A DNA stretch of 64,000 nt from Chloroflexota bacterium (GTDB taxonomy: Bacteria > Chloroflexota > Anaerolineae > Promineifilales > Promineifilaceae). Position numbers and translations under genes: made by a program. Location of the stretch: positions 1 to 64,000 of the forward strand of contig JACTMP010000059.1 in assembly GCA_014584575.1 (NCBI GenBank), given 5' to 3'. Shown one piece after another: positions 48,664 to 57,324 of this stretch (positions are counted from its first letter, which is position 1; each line of letters starts with the position of its first letter). The notes under the pieces were generated by a model that searched no databases, was not told the origin of the DNA, and saw only the letters and a program-made list of their open reading frames with translations.

Positions 48664-49500
48664 ATGCACACCATCGGCATCCTCCACCACCCGCGTATTC
48701 CGGCGTCACGGCCGTTAGCCGACGAAGTCCATCACTGGCTGGCTGCCCAGGGGGTGCGCGCCTGGATTTCCTCCACCTGGGATATGAGCGAGATGCGACC
48801 GGAATTGAAGGATAGCTCATTGCTGGTGGTGTTGGGCGGTGATGGTTCCCTGTTGCAGGCGTCGCGTATTTCTACTGGCTGCAATGTGCCCCTGTTTGGC
48901 ATCAATCTGGGCAAGGTTGGTTTCCTCAGCGAGGCGCAGCCATATGAGTGGCCGGAAAAGCTATCGCGGGTATTGGCCGGTGACTATTGGATTGAGAAGC
49001 GGTTGATGCTGCGGGCGGAGGTGGAACGCGACGGCCGTGTCACCCATACCTTCACCGCCCTCAATGATGTGGTGGTGGGGCGCGGCGCGCAGGCGCGGGT
49101 GGTCAATTTTCAGCTTTCGGTAGATGGCGACCTGGTAACGACCTATGCCGCTGACGCCATGATTGTGGCCACCCCCACCGGTTCCACCGCGTATGCGATG
49201 GCTGCCGGTGGGCCGCTGCTGCCGCCGCAGTTGCCCAACTTTGTGGTGCTGCCGGTGGCCGCCCATCTTAGTTTTAACCGGGCGCTGATTTTGCATGAAA
49301 CGGCCGTGATCGCCATCAAAATCAACATGGATCATGAGGCGTACATTACGCCCGATGGACAACACGGCATTACCGCCCAAAATGATGATGTGGTCATCAT
49401 CAAACGGGACGCCAACTTTTGTACCTTTGCCCGTGTGGAAAGCACCGGCTACTTTTACCGCCGCCTGATGGCCCGGCTGGGGCATATGCGGCAGGAGTGA
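48664..49500 (+). CDS. nadK: NAD kinase
   Basis: A 278-residue kinase making NADP from NAD. The catalytic motif LLVVLGGDGSLLQASR, the NINLGKVGFLSE-like GINLGKVGFLSE, and ATPTGSTAYAMAAGGPLLPP are diagnostic. It follows hisS on the same strand, separated by a heptamer hairpin that runs up to the ATG; no Shine-Dalgarno sequence is seen. Length matches the family. Confidence 0.96.
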   Translation: MHTIGILHHPRIPASRPLADEVHHWLAAQGVRAWISSTWDMSEMRPELKDSSLLVVLGGDGSLLQASRISTGCNVPLFGINLGKVGFLSEAQPYEWPEKLSRVLAGDYWIEKRLMLRAEVERDGRVTHTFTALNDVVVGRGAQARVVNFQLSVDGDLVTTYAADAMIVATPTGSTAYAMAAGGPLLPPQLPNFVVLPVAAHLSFNRALILHETAVIAIKINMDHEAYITPDGQHGITAQNDDVVIIKRDANFCTFARVESTGYFYRRLMARLGHMRQE

Positions 49501-49503
49501 AAG

Positions 49504-49567
49504 AAGGAGATTGGGAGATTAGAGATTGGTTGCTTGCTGATTCCCAATCTCCAATCTCTAATCTCAA
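49504..49567. repeat. Heptamer hairpin GGAGATT/AATCTCC after nadK
   Basis: GGAGATTGGGAGATTAGAG-type units and CCCAATCTCCAATCTC units flank a short loop TTGCTTGCTG. Confidence 0.8.
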
Positions 49568-49582
49568 TTCCAGGAAGTTTTT

Positions 49583-50473
49583 ATGGAGATAAATCAACCA
49601 AGAATTCGCTCGCTCATGCGGCAGGCAAGCCGGGTGGAAGAGGCGGGCAAGCGGGCGGCCGCCGAGCAGCTATACCGGCAAATTTTGGACGAAGCGCCGG
49701 AAACGGAAGAAGCCTGGTTAGGGTTGGGACGGATGGCCGTTGACCCGGCGGCGCAGGCCGAGGCATATGAGCGGGCGCTGGAACTGAACCCGGAAAATAA
49801 AGAGGCCAAAGTGGGGCTGGCCGATTTACGCGGCGAGCCGGTGCCGGACGCCTGGCGCAAAGAAGTGGAAGCGGCGCGACTGCCGGAGCCGGAACCTGTG
49901 GTGAATAAGGAGGTGGTTGCCGCTACGGCTACGGCCGTAGCCCCCACCGACGACCACACCGAAGCCTACGAATTCTTCTGTTATCGCCACCCCGACCGGG
50001 GTACATCGCTGCGCTGTTACAACTGCCACAACCCCATTTGCGCCAGTTGCACCAACAAAACATCTGTGGGCTACCTCTGCCCGGACTGCAAACGGGATTT
50101 GGAAGACAAATTCTTCAACGCTTCGGCCACCGATTATATCATTGCCGCCCTGGTCTCCTTGCCCCTGAGCCTGATTGCCGGGTATCTGGTCTGGCGTTTA
50201 GGCGGCGGTTTTTTCTTCATCTTTATTATGATTTTTATCGGCGGCGCGGTGGGTGGTCTGATCGGCCGCCTGACCAAAAAGGCGATTGGTGGGCGGCGCG
50301 GCCGTTACCTGCCCCATCTGGTGCTGGTGATGATGGTGGTGGGGGTGGTGATACCCGGCTTGCCCATTTTGCTAATGGCATTGGCTGGCAGCGGCGGTGC
50401 GCTGTTTGCCTTCATTACCCCGGCCGTTTATCTCTTTGTGGCCGGCGGCTCGGCGTTTTATTGGATGAAATGA
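49583..50473 (+). CDS. TPR / B-box zinc-finger membrane protein
   Basis: A 296-residue protein with three parts. Residues ~5-85 are TPR-like helices (AAEQLYRQILDEAPETEEAWLGLGRM). Residues ~130-175 form a B-box type zinc finger: CYRHPDRGTSLRCYNCHNPICASC and YLCPDCKRD. Residues ~185-296 have three or four membrane helices. A role as scaffold or stress-related membrane protein is possible, but no function is known to me. AGGAAG precedes the ATG. It lies between nadK and recN. Confidence 0.78.
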   Translation: MEINQPRIRSLMRQASRVEEAGKRAAAEQLYRQILDEAPETEEAWLGLGRMAVDPAAQAEAYERALELNPENKEAKVGLADLRGEPVPDAWRKEVEAARLPEPEPVVNKEVVAATATAVAPTDDHTEAYEFFCYRHPDRGTSLRCYNCHNPICASCTNKTSVGYLCPDCKRDLEDKFFNASATDYIIAALVSLPLSLIAGYLVWRLGGGFFFIFIMIFIGGAVGGLIGRLTKKAIGGRRGRYLPHLVLVMMVVGVVIPGLPILLMALAGSGGALFAFITPAVYLFVAGGSAFYWMK

Positions 50474-50475
50474 TT

Positions 50476-50538
50476 TCGTAATACTTAAAACGTAAAACGT
50501 AAGCAGAATTACGTTTTACGTTTTACGTTTTACGGTTT
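50476..50538. repeat. Heptamer hairpin AAAACGT/ACGTTTT before recN
   Basis: AAAACGTAAAACGTAAG is mirrored by TTACGTTTTACGTTTTACG and one variant unit ACGGTTT. It ends 8 bases before the recN ATG, which has no clear ribosome-binding site. Confidence 0.85.
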
Positions 50539-50546
50539 ATGCTCAA

Positions 50547-52283
50547 ATGCTTACCGAACTTTCCATTCGCAATTTTGCCATTATTGATGAACTCACCATC
50601 TCCTTCAAAAATGGGTTTCATGTGCTGACCGGGGAGACGGGGGCCGGTAAATCCATCATTCTGGATGCGGTGATGCTGGTGTTGGGCGGACGCGCCGATA
50701 CGATGATGGTGCGGGCGGGCGCGCCGGAAGCGTATGTGGAGGCCACTTTTACGCTGACGCCCCAACTGCACACGGCCGTGACCCCCATCCTGGAAGCTGA
50801 AGGATTAGACGACGAACATGGCAGCACCCTGGTGTTGGCGCGGGAGATTCGCAGCAACGGCCGTAACATTTGCCGGGTGAACGGCCGTACTGTCAACCTG
50901 GCTATCTTGCGGGACATTGCCGAACCGTTGATTGACATTCACGGTCAGGGAGAACACCTCTCCTTGCTGCGGCCCAAGTCCCATCTGCCGCTGCTGGACA
51001 ATTACGCCCGGCTGGAAGATGAACGCAAAACGTTAGGCCGGGAAGTGGCTGCATTGCAAAAAATCCGGGGTGAACTGGCCGATTTGCGCCAGAACGAAAA
51101 AGCCCTGGCGCAGCGCGCCGACATGCTGCAATACCAGATTGAAGAAATCGGCGCGGCCAAATTGACTCCCGGCGAAGAAGAAGAATTACGCGCCGAACGC
51201 ACCCGCCTGGCCAATGCCGAACAACTGATGCGGGCCGCCACCGAAGCGGTGGCCTTGCTCACCGGCATGGATGACGAAATGCGCTCGGCGGCCGATTTGT
51301 TGGGGCAGGCGGAACGCGCCCTGGTGCAGCTCACCCGTTACGATGATACCCAGGCTCCCCGGTTGGAAACATTGCAAGGTCTACTTTTCCAATTGAGCGA
51401 GTTGTCGTCAGACTTACAAAGCTACCTGGATGGGTTGGAATTTAACCCGAAGCGGCTTGATTTTTTGGAAGAGCGGCTGGAACTGATCGCCAACCTCAAA
51501 CGCAAATATGGCGAGAGTATTGAGGAGATTCTGGCGCTGCGCGAAAAGGCGCTGACGGAAGTGAGCTACATCAGCAACAGCGAATCGCGCATTGCTGAAC
51601 TGGAATTGGAGCAGGAAAAGTATCTGCGACGGGTGGGGGAGATGGCGGCTAAACTGTCACAAAAACGGCAGGCGGCGGCGGGCAAACTGGCTACGGCCGT
51701 GATCACCCAACTGGCCGACCTGAACATGGAAGGGGCGCAGTTCAGTGTCCACTTTGCCACCGAATCGCAGGCGGACGGCGTGTATGTGGGCGAGCAGCGG
51801 CTGGCCTTTGACCAGACGGGCATTGATCGCGCCGAGTTTCTCATCTCCACCAATCCCGGCGAACCGCTGAAGCCAATGGCCAAAGTGGCCTCCGGCGGCG
51901 AGACGGCACGGCTAATGCTGGCGCTGAAAACGGCGCTGGCGGAGGTGGATGCCACACCGACCCTGATTTTTGACGAGATTGACCAGGGCATTGGCGGCCG
52001 CATTGGCGACGTGGTGGGGCGCAAATTGTGGGGGCTAACGGCCGTTGCCGACCATCAGGTCATCGTTGTCACCCATTTGCCGCAGTTGGCGGGTTATGGG
52101 GATGTGCATTTTCATGTGAGCAAGCAGGTGCATGACGGCCGTACTCTCACCCACGTGGAGAGTCTGAACCGGGACGGCCGTGTGCGGGAACTGGCGGCGA
52201 TGCTGGGCACACGCGGCGAACACGCCACCGGCGGCGCGGAATCCATCTTGCAGCAGGCGGCGGCCGTGAAAGGGAGAAGATGA
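50547..52283 (+). CDS. recN: DNA repair protein RecN
   Basis: A 578-residue SMC-like ATPase acting in double-strand break repair. N-terminal LTELSIRNFAIIDELTISF and Walker A LTGETGAGKSIILDAV; a long coiled coil (about residues 155-390) divides the ATPase; C-terminal signature KVASGGETARLMLALKTAL, Walker B TLIFDEIDQGIGGRIGDVVG and VTHLPQLAGYGDVHFHV. The length is normal. It carries seven ACGGCCGT octamers, one of the densest genes for this motif. A strong terminator follows. Confidence 0.97.
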   Translation: MLTELSIRNFAIIDELTISFKNGFHVLTGETGAGKSIILDAVMLVLGGRADTMMVRAGAPEAYVEATFTLTPQLHTAVTPILEAEGLDDEHGSTLVLAREIRSNGRNICRVNGRTVNLAILRDIAEPLIDIHGQGEHLSLLRPKSHLPLLDNYARLEDERKTLGREVAALQKIRGELADLRQNEKALAQRADMLQYQIEEIGAAKLTPGEEEELRAERTRLANAEQLMRAATEAVALLTGMDDEMRSAADLLGQAERALVQLTRYDDTQAPRLETLQGLLFQLSELSSDLQSYLDGLEFNPKRLDFLEERLELIANLKRKYGESIEEILALREKALTEVSYISNSESRIAELELEQEKYLRRVGEMAAKLSQKRQAAAGKLATAVITQLADLNMEGAQFSVHFATESQADGVYVGEQRLAFDQTGIDRAEFLISTNPGEPLKPMAKVASGGETARLMLALKTALAEVDATPTLIFDEIDQGIGGRIGDVVGRKLWGLTAVADHQVIVVTHLPQLAGYGDVHFHVSKQVHDGRTLTHVESLNRDGRVRELAAMLGTRGEHATGGAESILQQAAAVKGRR

Positions 52284-52340
52284 AAGTACGGTTGAATGGG
52301 TGAAGCAATTTATATTTCTGTCGGTAACAGATAATAGGTG

Positions 52341-52377
52341 AAGACATCCGATTTTTTAAGAATCGGATGTCTTTTTT
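52341..52377 (+). terminator. Intrinsic terminator after recN
   Basis: AAGACATCCGATT pairs exactly with AATCGGATGTCTT around TTTTAAG, followed by a T run. Confidence 0.93.
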
Positions 52378-52389
52378 ATTGGCCCTCAC

Positions 52390-52445
52390 TTGCCTTTCAT
52401 CTCGTCTTGTTTATAATTATCTTCAAGATATATATCTTGAAGATA
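52390..52445 (+). promoter_or_regulatory. padR promoter with 28-bp palindromic operator
   Basis: TTGCCT (52390-52395), 16-base spacer, TATAAT (52412-52417). Right after it, 52418-52445 is a perfect 28-bp palindrome whose half is TATCTTCAAGATAT. This is very likely the autorepression site of the PadR protein encoded downstream. Confidence 0.85.
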
Positions 52446-52460
52446 TATAGGCGAGATGAT

Positions 52461-53009
52461 ATGGCCCAAAAACAAAACCGTAGCCGATATGCCATTTTAG
52501 GAATGCTCAGTTATCGGCCAATGTCCGGTTACGACATTCAGAAGTTTTTTGCCGATATTGCCGGTTTTTGGCAAGAGAGCTATGGGCAGATTTATCCCAA
52601 CCTGCGCCAGTTGTTGGCCGAGGGGCTAGTTAGTAAGGAAGTGGAAGAGCGGCATGATGGTCCCAATCGGCATGTGTATTCGTTGACGGCCGTTGGCCGT
52701 CAAGAGCTGCAAACCTGGCTCCAGCAAACGGCCGAACCCCTGCCCGTTCGCAATGAGCTGCTGCTCAAACTCATCTTCGGTCACGAGGCCGGGCCAGAAG
52801 CAAACCGACGCCAGCTTGAAGCCTACCGCGAGCAGGTTATGGCCGACATTGGCAATCTACACATCGTCGAAGCATGGCAGGAGGCACAAATGGACGAAGG
52901 CGACCCCCACGCTCTCTACCGGCGTATGGCCGTGCGCCATGCCTTGCACACAAATCAGGCGTTATTGGTATGGTGTGATGAATGTATGGCGGAATTGAAC
53001 GGAGATTAA
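52461..53009 (+). CDS. PadR-family transcriptional regulator with Vir_act_alpha_C domain
   Basis: A 182-residue regulator: winged helix SRYAILGMLSYRPMSGYDIQKFF, GQIYPNLRQLLAEGLV and HVYSLTAVGRQELQTWL, then a helical C-terminal dimerisation domain (about residues 95-180). The ATG at 52461 is chosen because upstream sequence is the operator and promoter. The 28-bp palindrome just upstream is its probable binding site. Downstream genes 53072 and 53408 (PspA) are in the same direction and may be its targets; this is an inference. Confidence 0.9.
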   Translation: MAQKQNRSRYAILGMLSYRPMSGYDIQKFFADIAGFWQESYGQIYPNLRQLLAEGLVSKEVEERHDGPNRHVYSLTAVGRQELQTWLQQTAEPLPVRNELLLKLIFGHEAGPEANRRQLEAYREQVMADIGNLHIVEAWQEAQMDEGDPHALYRRMAVRHALHTNQALLVWCDECMAELNGD

Positions 53010-53071
53010 GAGACTGGATGGTTGTACAGACTCCCAATCTCATCTAGCCCCAATAAAAAGGAGAATGAACA

Positions 53072-53353
53072 ATGACGAGTGAACGCATGATGACCCTGCA
53101 CCCTGAAGGCAAACAGGGAGTGAACATTGAAAAAGAGAAGTACGAAACGATGCGACAGGCGATAATCAGCGCGTTGCAGGCCAGCCAGCCGCAGACTTTT
53201 TCCGGGTTGGAAAAAGAGGTGAATGCCCGGCTGGATGGGAATTTTGATGGCTCGATTTCCTGGTACTTTACGACGGTGAAGCTAGACCTGGAGGCGCGGC
53301 AGGTGTTAGAGCGAGTACCGGGTACACGGCCGCAGCAAATCCGCCTCGCCTGA
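53072..53353 (+). CDS. Small conserved hypothetical protein (DUF6958-like)
   Basis: A 93-residue protein with a pattern recalling DUF6958: NIEKEKYETMRQAIISALQ, then SISWYFTTVKLDLEARQVLERV. The helix-strand layout suggests a winged-helix fold. The family assignment is from memory and tentative. AAGGAG precedes the ATG. It lies between PadR and PspA genes. Confidence 0.7.
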   Translation: MTSERMMTLHPEGKQGVNIEKEKYETMRQAIISALQASQPQTFSGLEKEVNARLDGNFDGSISWYFTTVKLDLEARQVLERVPGTRPQQIRLA

Positions 53354-53407
53354 CATCATGTTGCCGCAAATCTATTCTGTGAACTGAAAATCAGTATAAT
53401 CCCAGAT

Positions 53408-54082
53408 ATGGCTTCTCTATTTCAAAAACTACGCACCTTGTTTAACGCCAAATTGCATGAGGCGGCCGACCGCGCTCTGGAAAAGAGCGATCTGACCGTT
53501 TATGATGAATATATTCGTCAGGCCGAGCGGGAATTGGAAGGGTTCAAACAATCCCTTGTACCCATGCACGCCCAGGTGAAAACCTCCAAACAGCGGCGGG
53601 AGAATCTGGCGACACAGGCGGCCAAATTAGACCTGGCGATTGACACCTACCTGAAAACGGGCAAACGCACCGAGGCCATGGTTTCCCAAAAGCAGTTTAA
53701 TTCGACGATGGAGTTGGTAAAGACCTATGATGCGTCACTGATGCGGCAGGTGAGCGCCTTAGAGCAGTTGGAAGATGTGCGGGTGAAGTTAGACGGCCGT
53801 CTGGCCATCGCCAAACAGGAACGGCAAGAGTTAGGCTTTTTGCTGCAACTGGCAAAATCAAAAGAAATGTCTACCAAAACAATGAAATCGCTTGACTCGC
53901 TGATGGGGTCGGGTGACATGGAGGTGGCGCAGGTTGCCGAAAACGTTCGCCGCCGCCTGGATCACGCCGATGCCGCCTGGGAAGTGCAGGCCAGCAGCCT
54001 GGATCGCCAGCTTGATGACGCCATGCACAGCCTGGAAGTGGAAGCCGATCTGGCGGCGCGTATGGAACGGTTGGGTATTTAG
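53408..54082 (+). CDS. PspA/IM30-family membrane-stress protein
   Basis: A 224-residue almost wholly coiled-coil protein of the PspA/IM30 (ESCRT-III-like) type: N-terminal FQKLRTLFNAKLHEAADRALE, YDEYIRQAERELEGF, then long helices through residue ~200. Such proteins protect membrane integrity. It is shorter at the N-terminal amphipathic helix than E. coli PspA. The 3' end overlaps the convergent ABC transporter gene by 4 bases. No pspBC genes are near. Confidence 0.82.
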   Translation: MASLFQKLRTLFNAKLHEAADRALEKSDLTVYDEYIRQAERELEGFKQSLVPMHAQVKTSKQRRENLATQAAKLDLAIDTYLKTGKRTEAMVSQKQFNSTMELVKTYDASLMRQVSALEQLEDVRVKLDGRLAIAKQERQELGFLLQLAKSKEMSTKTMKSLDSLMGSGDMEVAQVAENVRRRLDHADAAWEVQASSLDRQLDDAMHSLEVEADLAARMERLGI

Positions 54083-55875
54083 CCGGGAGCTTGGGAGATT
54101 GAGAGATCATCTGCCAATCCTCCCCCCTCGTATTGCTCAAAAATGCGCCGGTAGGCGGGGGCGGATTGCATCAATTCTTCGTGTGAGCCTCTGGCTACCA
54201 GTTTCCCCTTGCGAATGACCAGCACCAGGTCGGCCCAGCGAATTTGTGACAGGCGGTGGGTGATCAAGATGGTGGTTTGATTTGCCGACGCCTGGATGAT
54301 GGCCCGCTGAATATGGTCTTCGGTGGCGCTGTCTACAGCGCTGGTGGAGTCGTCCAGAATGAGGATGCGCGGCCGGGTCAGGAAGGCGCGCGCCAGGGCA
54401 ATGCGCTGCCGCTGCCCGCCGGAGAGGGTGACGCCCCGCTCGCCGACTACGGCCTGGTAGCCATCTTTGAAGTTCATAATAAAGTCATGCGCCTGGGCCG
54501 CTTTGGCCGCCTCTTCAATCATGTCCTGGGTGGCGTCCGGGCAACCAAAGGCGATGTTTTCGGCGATGGTGCGCGAAAAAAGAAAGATGTCTTGTTCAAT
54601 AATGGAGATTTGCCGCCGCAGCGCCGCCAGGTTCCAGTCACGCACATCTATGCCGTCAATGAGGACACGGCCGTGACCGGCATCATACGTCCGGTTAATC
54701 ATTTTGGTCACACTGCTCTTGCCCGATCCCGTCTGCCCCACCAGCGCCACCGTCTGCCCCGGCTGCACCGCAAACTCAATTCCTTCTAGCGCACACGCCC
54801 CTTCCACATAACCAAACCAGACATCTTCAAAACGAATGGCCCCCTGAATCTCACCCTGAAAGCCGCCGATATTCTCATCCAGCGCCGTCTGCGCATTCAT
54901 CACTTCCAAAATACGCCGCGCCCCGGCCAACCCTAGCGACACCCGCGAATAAGCCATCAACGAAATAAAAGTGGGAAAACCAAACAAAGAGAGCAACCCC
55001 ATATAAGCGATAACATCACCAACATCAATGCGCCCCTGTTGAAACAGCCACAATGACTGCGCAAAACCAATTCCCAAAGTCAATCCCATCATCAGCAGCG
55101 GCAAAAAGCGGGCTTCAATGCGCCCCTGGGCCACCACCGCTTCCCGGTAAAGCGCGGCGTTTTGGGCAAACCGGCCGATCTCTTCTTCTTCCTGGGCGCT
55201 GCCTTTGACCAGTTCAATGCCGTCAATGGCTTCGGCCAACCGGCTGTTCATGGCGCCAAAGGAGCGGCGCACCCGGTCTGCCACCGGGTTCAACAGATGC
55301 AGGTAACGTATCAGCGCCAGAATATAGGTGATGATGAAAAAGAGGGGGGCCAGGATCAAGGAGGGGTCATAGCGGGGGGCCAAAATGAGGGGCATGATAA
55401 TGAAGTTGGCCGAGCCGATGACCAGGTTGATGCCCGGATTGAGCATCAGGTTGATCTCATGTACATCGTTGGTGGCGCGGGCCATGGTGTCGCCGACGGG
55501 CTGCATGTCGTGGAAGGTCATGCTTTTGCCCAGCAGGCTGACGTAAAATTCCTGGCGCATGTCCCGCTCCAACCGTTCCCCCAGGACGGCGCTGGAAAAG
55601 TTCCGCCCCAGCTGCAAAACCGCCCGCACCAACTGGCTAAGGATGACCATCACGGCCGTCCAGCCAATCAACCCCATATCCGGCGGATCGGCAAGGGCGG
55701 CGTTAAAAGCCGTCCCCGTCAGCACGGGGATAGCCGCCGCCAGCGCCGCATTACCAAACGCGCCCACAAAAACGCCCAGGATGAGCAGCTTGTGCCGCCG
55801 CAAATGGGATAAGACCCACCGCCCAGGAGTGCGCCGGTCAGAGGTAAGAGAGGAATGAACAGCAAATTCGGTCAA
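54079..55875 (-). CDS. ABC exporter, fused permease and ATPase
   Basis: A 598-residue half-transporter: six membrane helices in residues ~30-325, then the ATPase with Walker A LVGQTGSGKSSVTKM, signature LSGGQRQRIALARAFL, Walker B LILDDSTSAVD and H-loop LITHRL. It resembles lipid or multidrug exporters (MdlB/MsbA-like). The TTG at 55875 gives the usual length; an open frame runs further upstream but overlaps thpR and lacks support. Only one half-transporter gene is present, so it would act as a homodimer or pair with a distant gene. Confidence 0.93.
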   Translation of the reverse strand: MTEFAVHSSLTSDRRTPGRWVLSHLRRHKLLILGVFVGAFGNAALAAAIPVLTGTAFNAALADPPDMGLIGWTAVMVILSQLVRAVLQLGRNFSSAVLGERLERDMRQEFYVSLLGKSMTFHDMQPVGDTMARATNDVHEINLMLNPGINLVIGSANFIIMPLILAPRYDPSLILAPLFFIITYILALIRYLHLLNPVADRVRRSFGAMNSRLAEAIDGIELVKGSAQEEEEIGRFAQNAALYREAVVAQGRIEARFLPLLMMGLTLGIGFAQSLWLFQQGRIDVGDVIAYMGLLSLFGFPTFISLMAYSRVSLGLAGARRILEVMNAQTALDENIGGFQGEIQGAIRFEDVWFGYVEGACALEGIEFAVQPGQTVALVGQTGSGKSSVTKMINRTYDAGHGRVLIDGIDVRDWNLAALRRQISIIEQDIFLFSRTIAENIAFGCPDATQDMIEEAAKAAQAHDFIMNFKDGYQAVVGERGVTLSGGQRQRIALARAFLTRPRILILDDSTSAVDSATEDHIQRAIIQASANQTTILITHRLSQIRWADLVLVIRKGKLVARGSHEELMQSAPAYRRIFEQYEGGGLADDLSISQAPG

Positions 55876-55922
55876 GATAACAAATCGTCCTGGGGGGATT
55901 ATCGCACAAAGGGGCAGACCGT

Positions 55923-56498
55923 CTACCCTGGCAGGCGCAACACGGCCGTATGCCGGCGTGTGTAAATCGGGCCTTTGGGCGTCAAGCGGCTTTCTATGAG
56001 GTGGATTTCCTGGATGGTAAAGGGGAGTGGGCTGATGGGTAGATTCCAATTCATGGTGGCGGGTAAACGGCCGTCACCCACCCGGCCAATCGTTAAATGG
56101 GCGCTAAAGGGTTTGTCTTCCGGCGGCCAGCCTAATGGGGCCAGCCGTTTGTCCAACTCTTGTTTTACAGCCAGCAGCGCCGCGTGCTCTCCGGTTACAC
56201 CTACCCAAATGACACGCGGCCGTTTAGGGTTGGGAAAACAGCCCAGACCCTCGAGTTGCAGAGAGAAAGAGGCGTGTTGGCTCGCCAATTCATCCAGTTG
56301 TTGAGTTAAGGATGGGAGTTGGGTCACGGCCGTGTCCCCCAAAAAGCGCAGCGTCAGGTGCATATTGTCCGGCTGCACCAAACGCACCGCCCGCGGTGGC
56401 AACGCCAGCGCCACTACGTCTCGGATGCGCCCCAATTCCTGCCGTACTTCTAGGGCCAGTTCCACGGCAATAAAAGCACGAAAAAACGGTGAATTCAC
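55923..56498 (-). CDS. thpR: RNA 2',3'-cyclic phosphodiesterase
   Basis: A 191-residue enzyme of the 2H phosphoesterase family. The two catalytic motifs are MHLTLRFLG near residue 47 and AHLTIGRV near 135, with FRAFIAVELA at the start. It acts on RNA 2',3'-cyclic phosphates. It is in line with the ABC gene downstream and the C39-like gene upstream on the same strand. Confidence 0.93.
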   Translation of the reverse strand: MNSPFFRAFIAVELALEVRQELGRIRDVVALALPPRAVRLVQPDNMHLTLRFLGDTAVTQLPSLTQQLDELASQHASFSLQLEGLGCFPNPKRPRVIWVGVTGEHAALLAVKQELDKRLAPLGWPPEDKPFSAHLTIGRVGDGRLPATMNWNLPISPLPFTIQEIHLIESRLTPKGPIYTRRHTAVLRLPG

Positions 56499-56507
56499 GG
56501 GTATATC

Positions 56508-56963
56508 TCAACTGGAAATGGTTGCATAATAGTAATCTCTCTCTAGCCAGGCCAGTTCAAAATCACCATGAGATATGCTGATGGGCGCAATATCAAAAGC
56601 AGGATCATTCACGTAGAGATGGGCATCATCAAAGCCCACAACCACAACCGCGTGATCGGTACCGTAAGCCCAATAGGGTAAATCTCCCGTTCGCAGAAAC
56701 ACGATCACTGGTAGGCCTGCCTGCAATAATGATACAAGTCCGGTTAAATCAGTTACACTGTAAGTCACCGATAAATTCCATTCAGTCAATAAGCGAATAT
56801 GCGTCGCGGGCGCCCCAAATGATTTGATTTTTAGTTTTGAAATGAGGCGGGAGTAATCTACTGGTTGACCCAAAAAAGCCAATACCATAGCGGCACAAGC
56901 AGCCAGGCAATCCCCGTCACTTTGTTGTTTCTGATGGGGAACGTTGAGCAACTGTTTCGGCAC
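56508..56963 (-). CDS. C39-like papain-fold peptidase
   Basis: A ~151-residue protein with the C39_2 pattern: catalytic Cys in SDGDCLAACAAMVL, His in GTDHAVVVVGFDD and the NDP block LYVNDPAFD. C39 domains cleave leader peptides after double-glycine or act as pseudo-proteases; there is no transporter part here. The GTG at 56963 overlaps the upstream gene by 47 bases in another frame, a long overlap; a later start is possible. Pairing with the 118-residue gene suggests protease plus substrate or cofactor. Confidence 0.75.
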   Translation of the reverse strand: MPKQLLNVPHQKQQSDGDCLAACAAMVLAFLGQPVDYSRLISKLKIKSFGAPATHIRLLTEWNLSVTYSVTDLTGLVSLLQAGLPVIVFLRTGDLPYWAYGTDHAVVVVGFDDAHLYVNDPAFDIAPISISHGDFELAWLERDYYYATISS

Positions 56964-57273
56964 GACTGCTAATCTCGGCGATGATCTGGGGGGTGATATT
57001 CATTTGCCCGGTTTCGACATCCACATTAATTATCCCCACCTGACCAATATCACCTATTGAGGTCAATGACAAAACAACCGGTACCTGCCAGCGAATGCGC
57101 TCACCCACCGCTAATACAGGTTGTCCAGCATGAAGCATGTAGCTGATTTCGCTTAAGACAAAGCTGTTAACTTTTTGCCGGGCGGCAAAAGCGGAAACAT
57201 TTACATCAGCCGAAACCTTTATTTCCAGTTCCAGCCGTCCCGTTTCAGGTATTGACTCGACAATTAAACTCAT
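56917..57273 (-). CDS. Hypothetical protein paired with C39-like peptidase
   Basis: A 118-residue protein with a beta-rich N-terminal half (LELEIKVSADVNVSAFAARQKVN), a helix with LSEISYMLHAGQPVL, and the mixed IRWQVPVVLSLTSIGDIGQVG. I do not recognise it. No signal peptide or membrane segment. The 47-base overlap with the peptidase gene suggests tight coupling. It could bind, guide or be cut by the peptidase; none of this is shown. Confidence 0.6.
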   Translation of the reverse strand: MSLIVESIPETGRLELEIKVSADVNVSAFAARQKVNSFVLSEISYMLHAGQPVLAVGERIRWQVPVVLSLTSIGDIGQVGIINVDVETGQMNITPQIIAEISSRAETVAQRSPSETTK

Positions 57274-57324
57274 ATGCCATCAACCTGTTTGCCTTCACAT
57301 ATGACCGCATTATAACACCCCCAC

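Noticed and set aside
55876..56049. N-terminal extension of the ABC exporter up to 56049
   Set aside because: The added residues are Pro/Arg-rich antisense-like sequence overlapping thpR, with no homology to exporter N termini; the TTG at 55875 gives the normal length.
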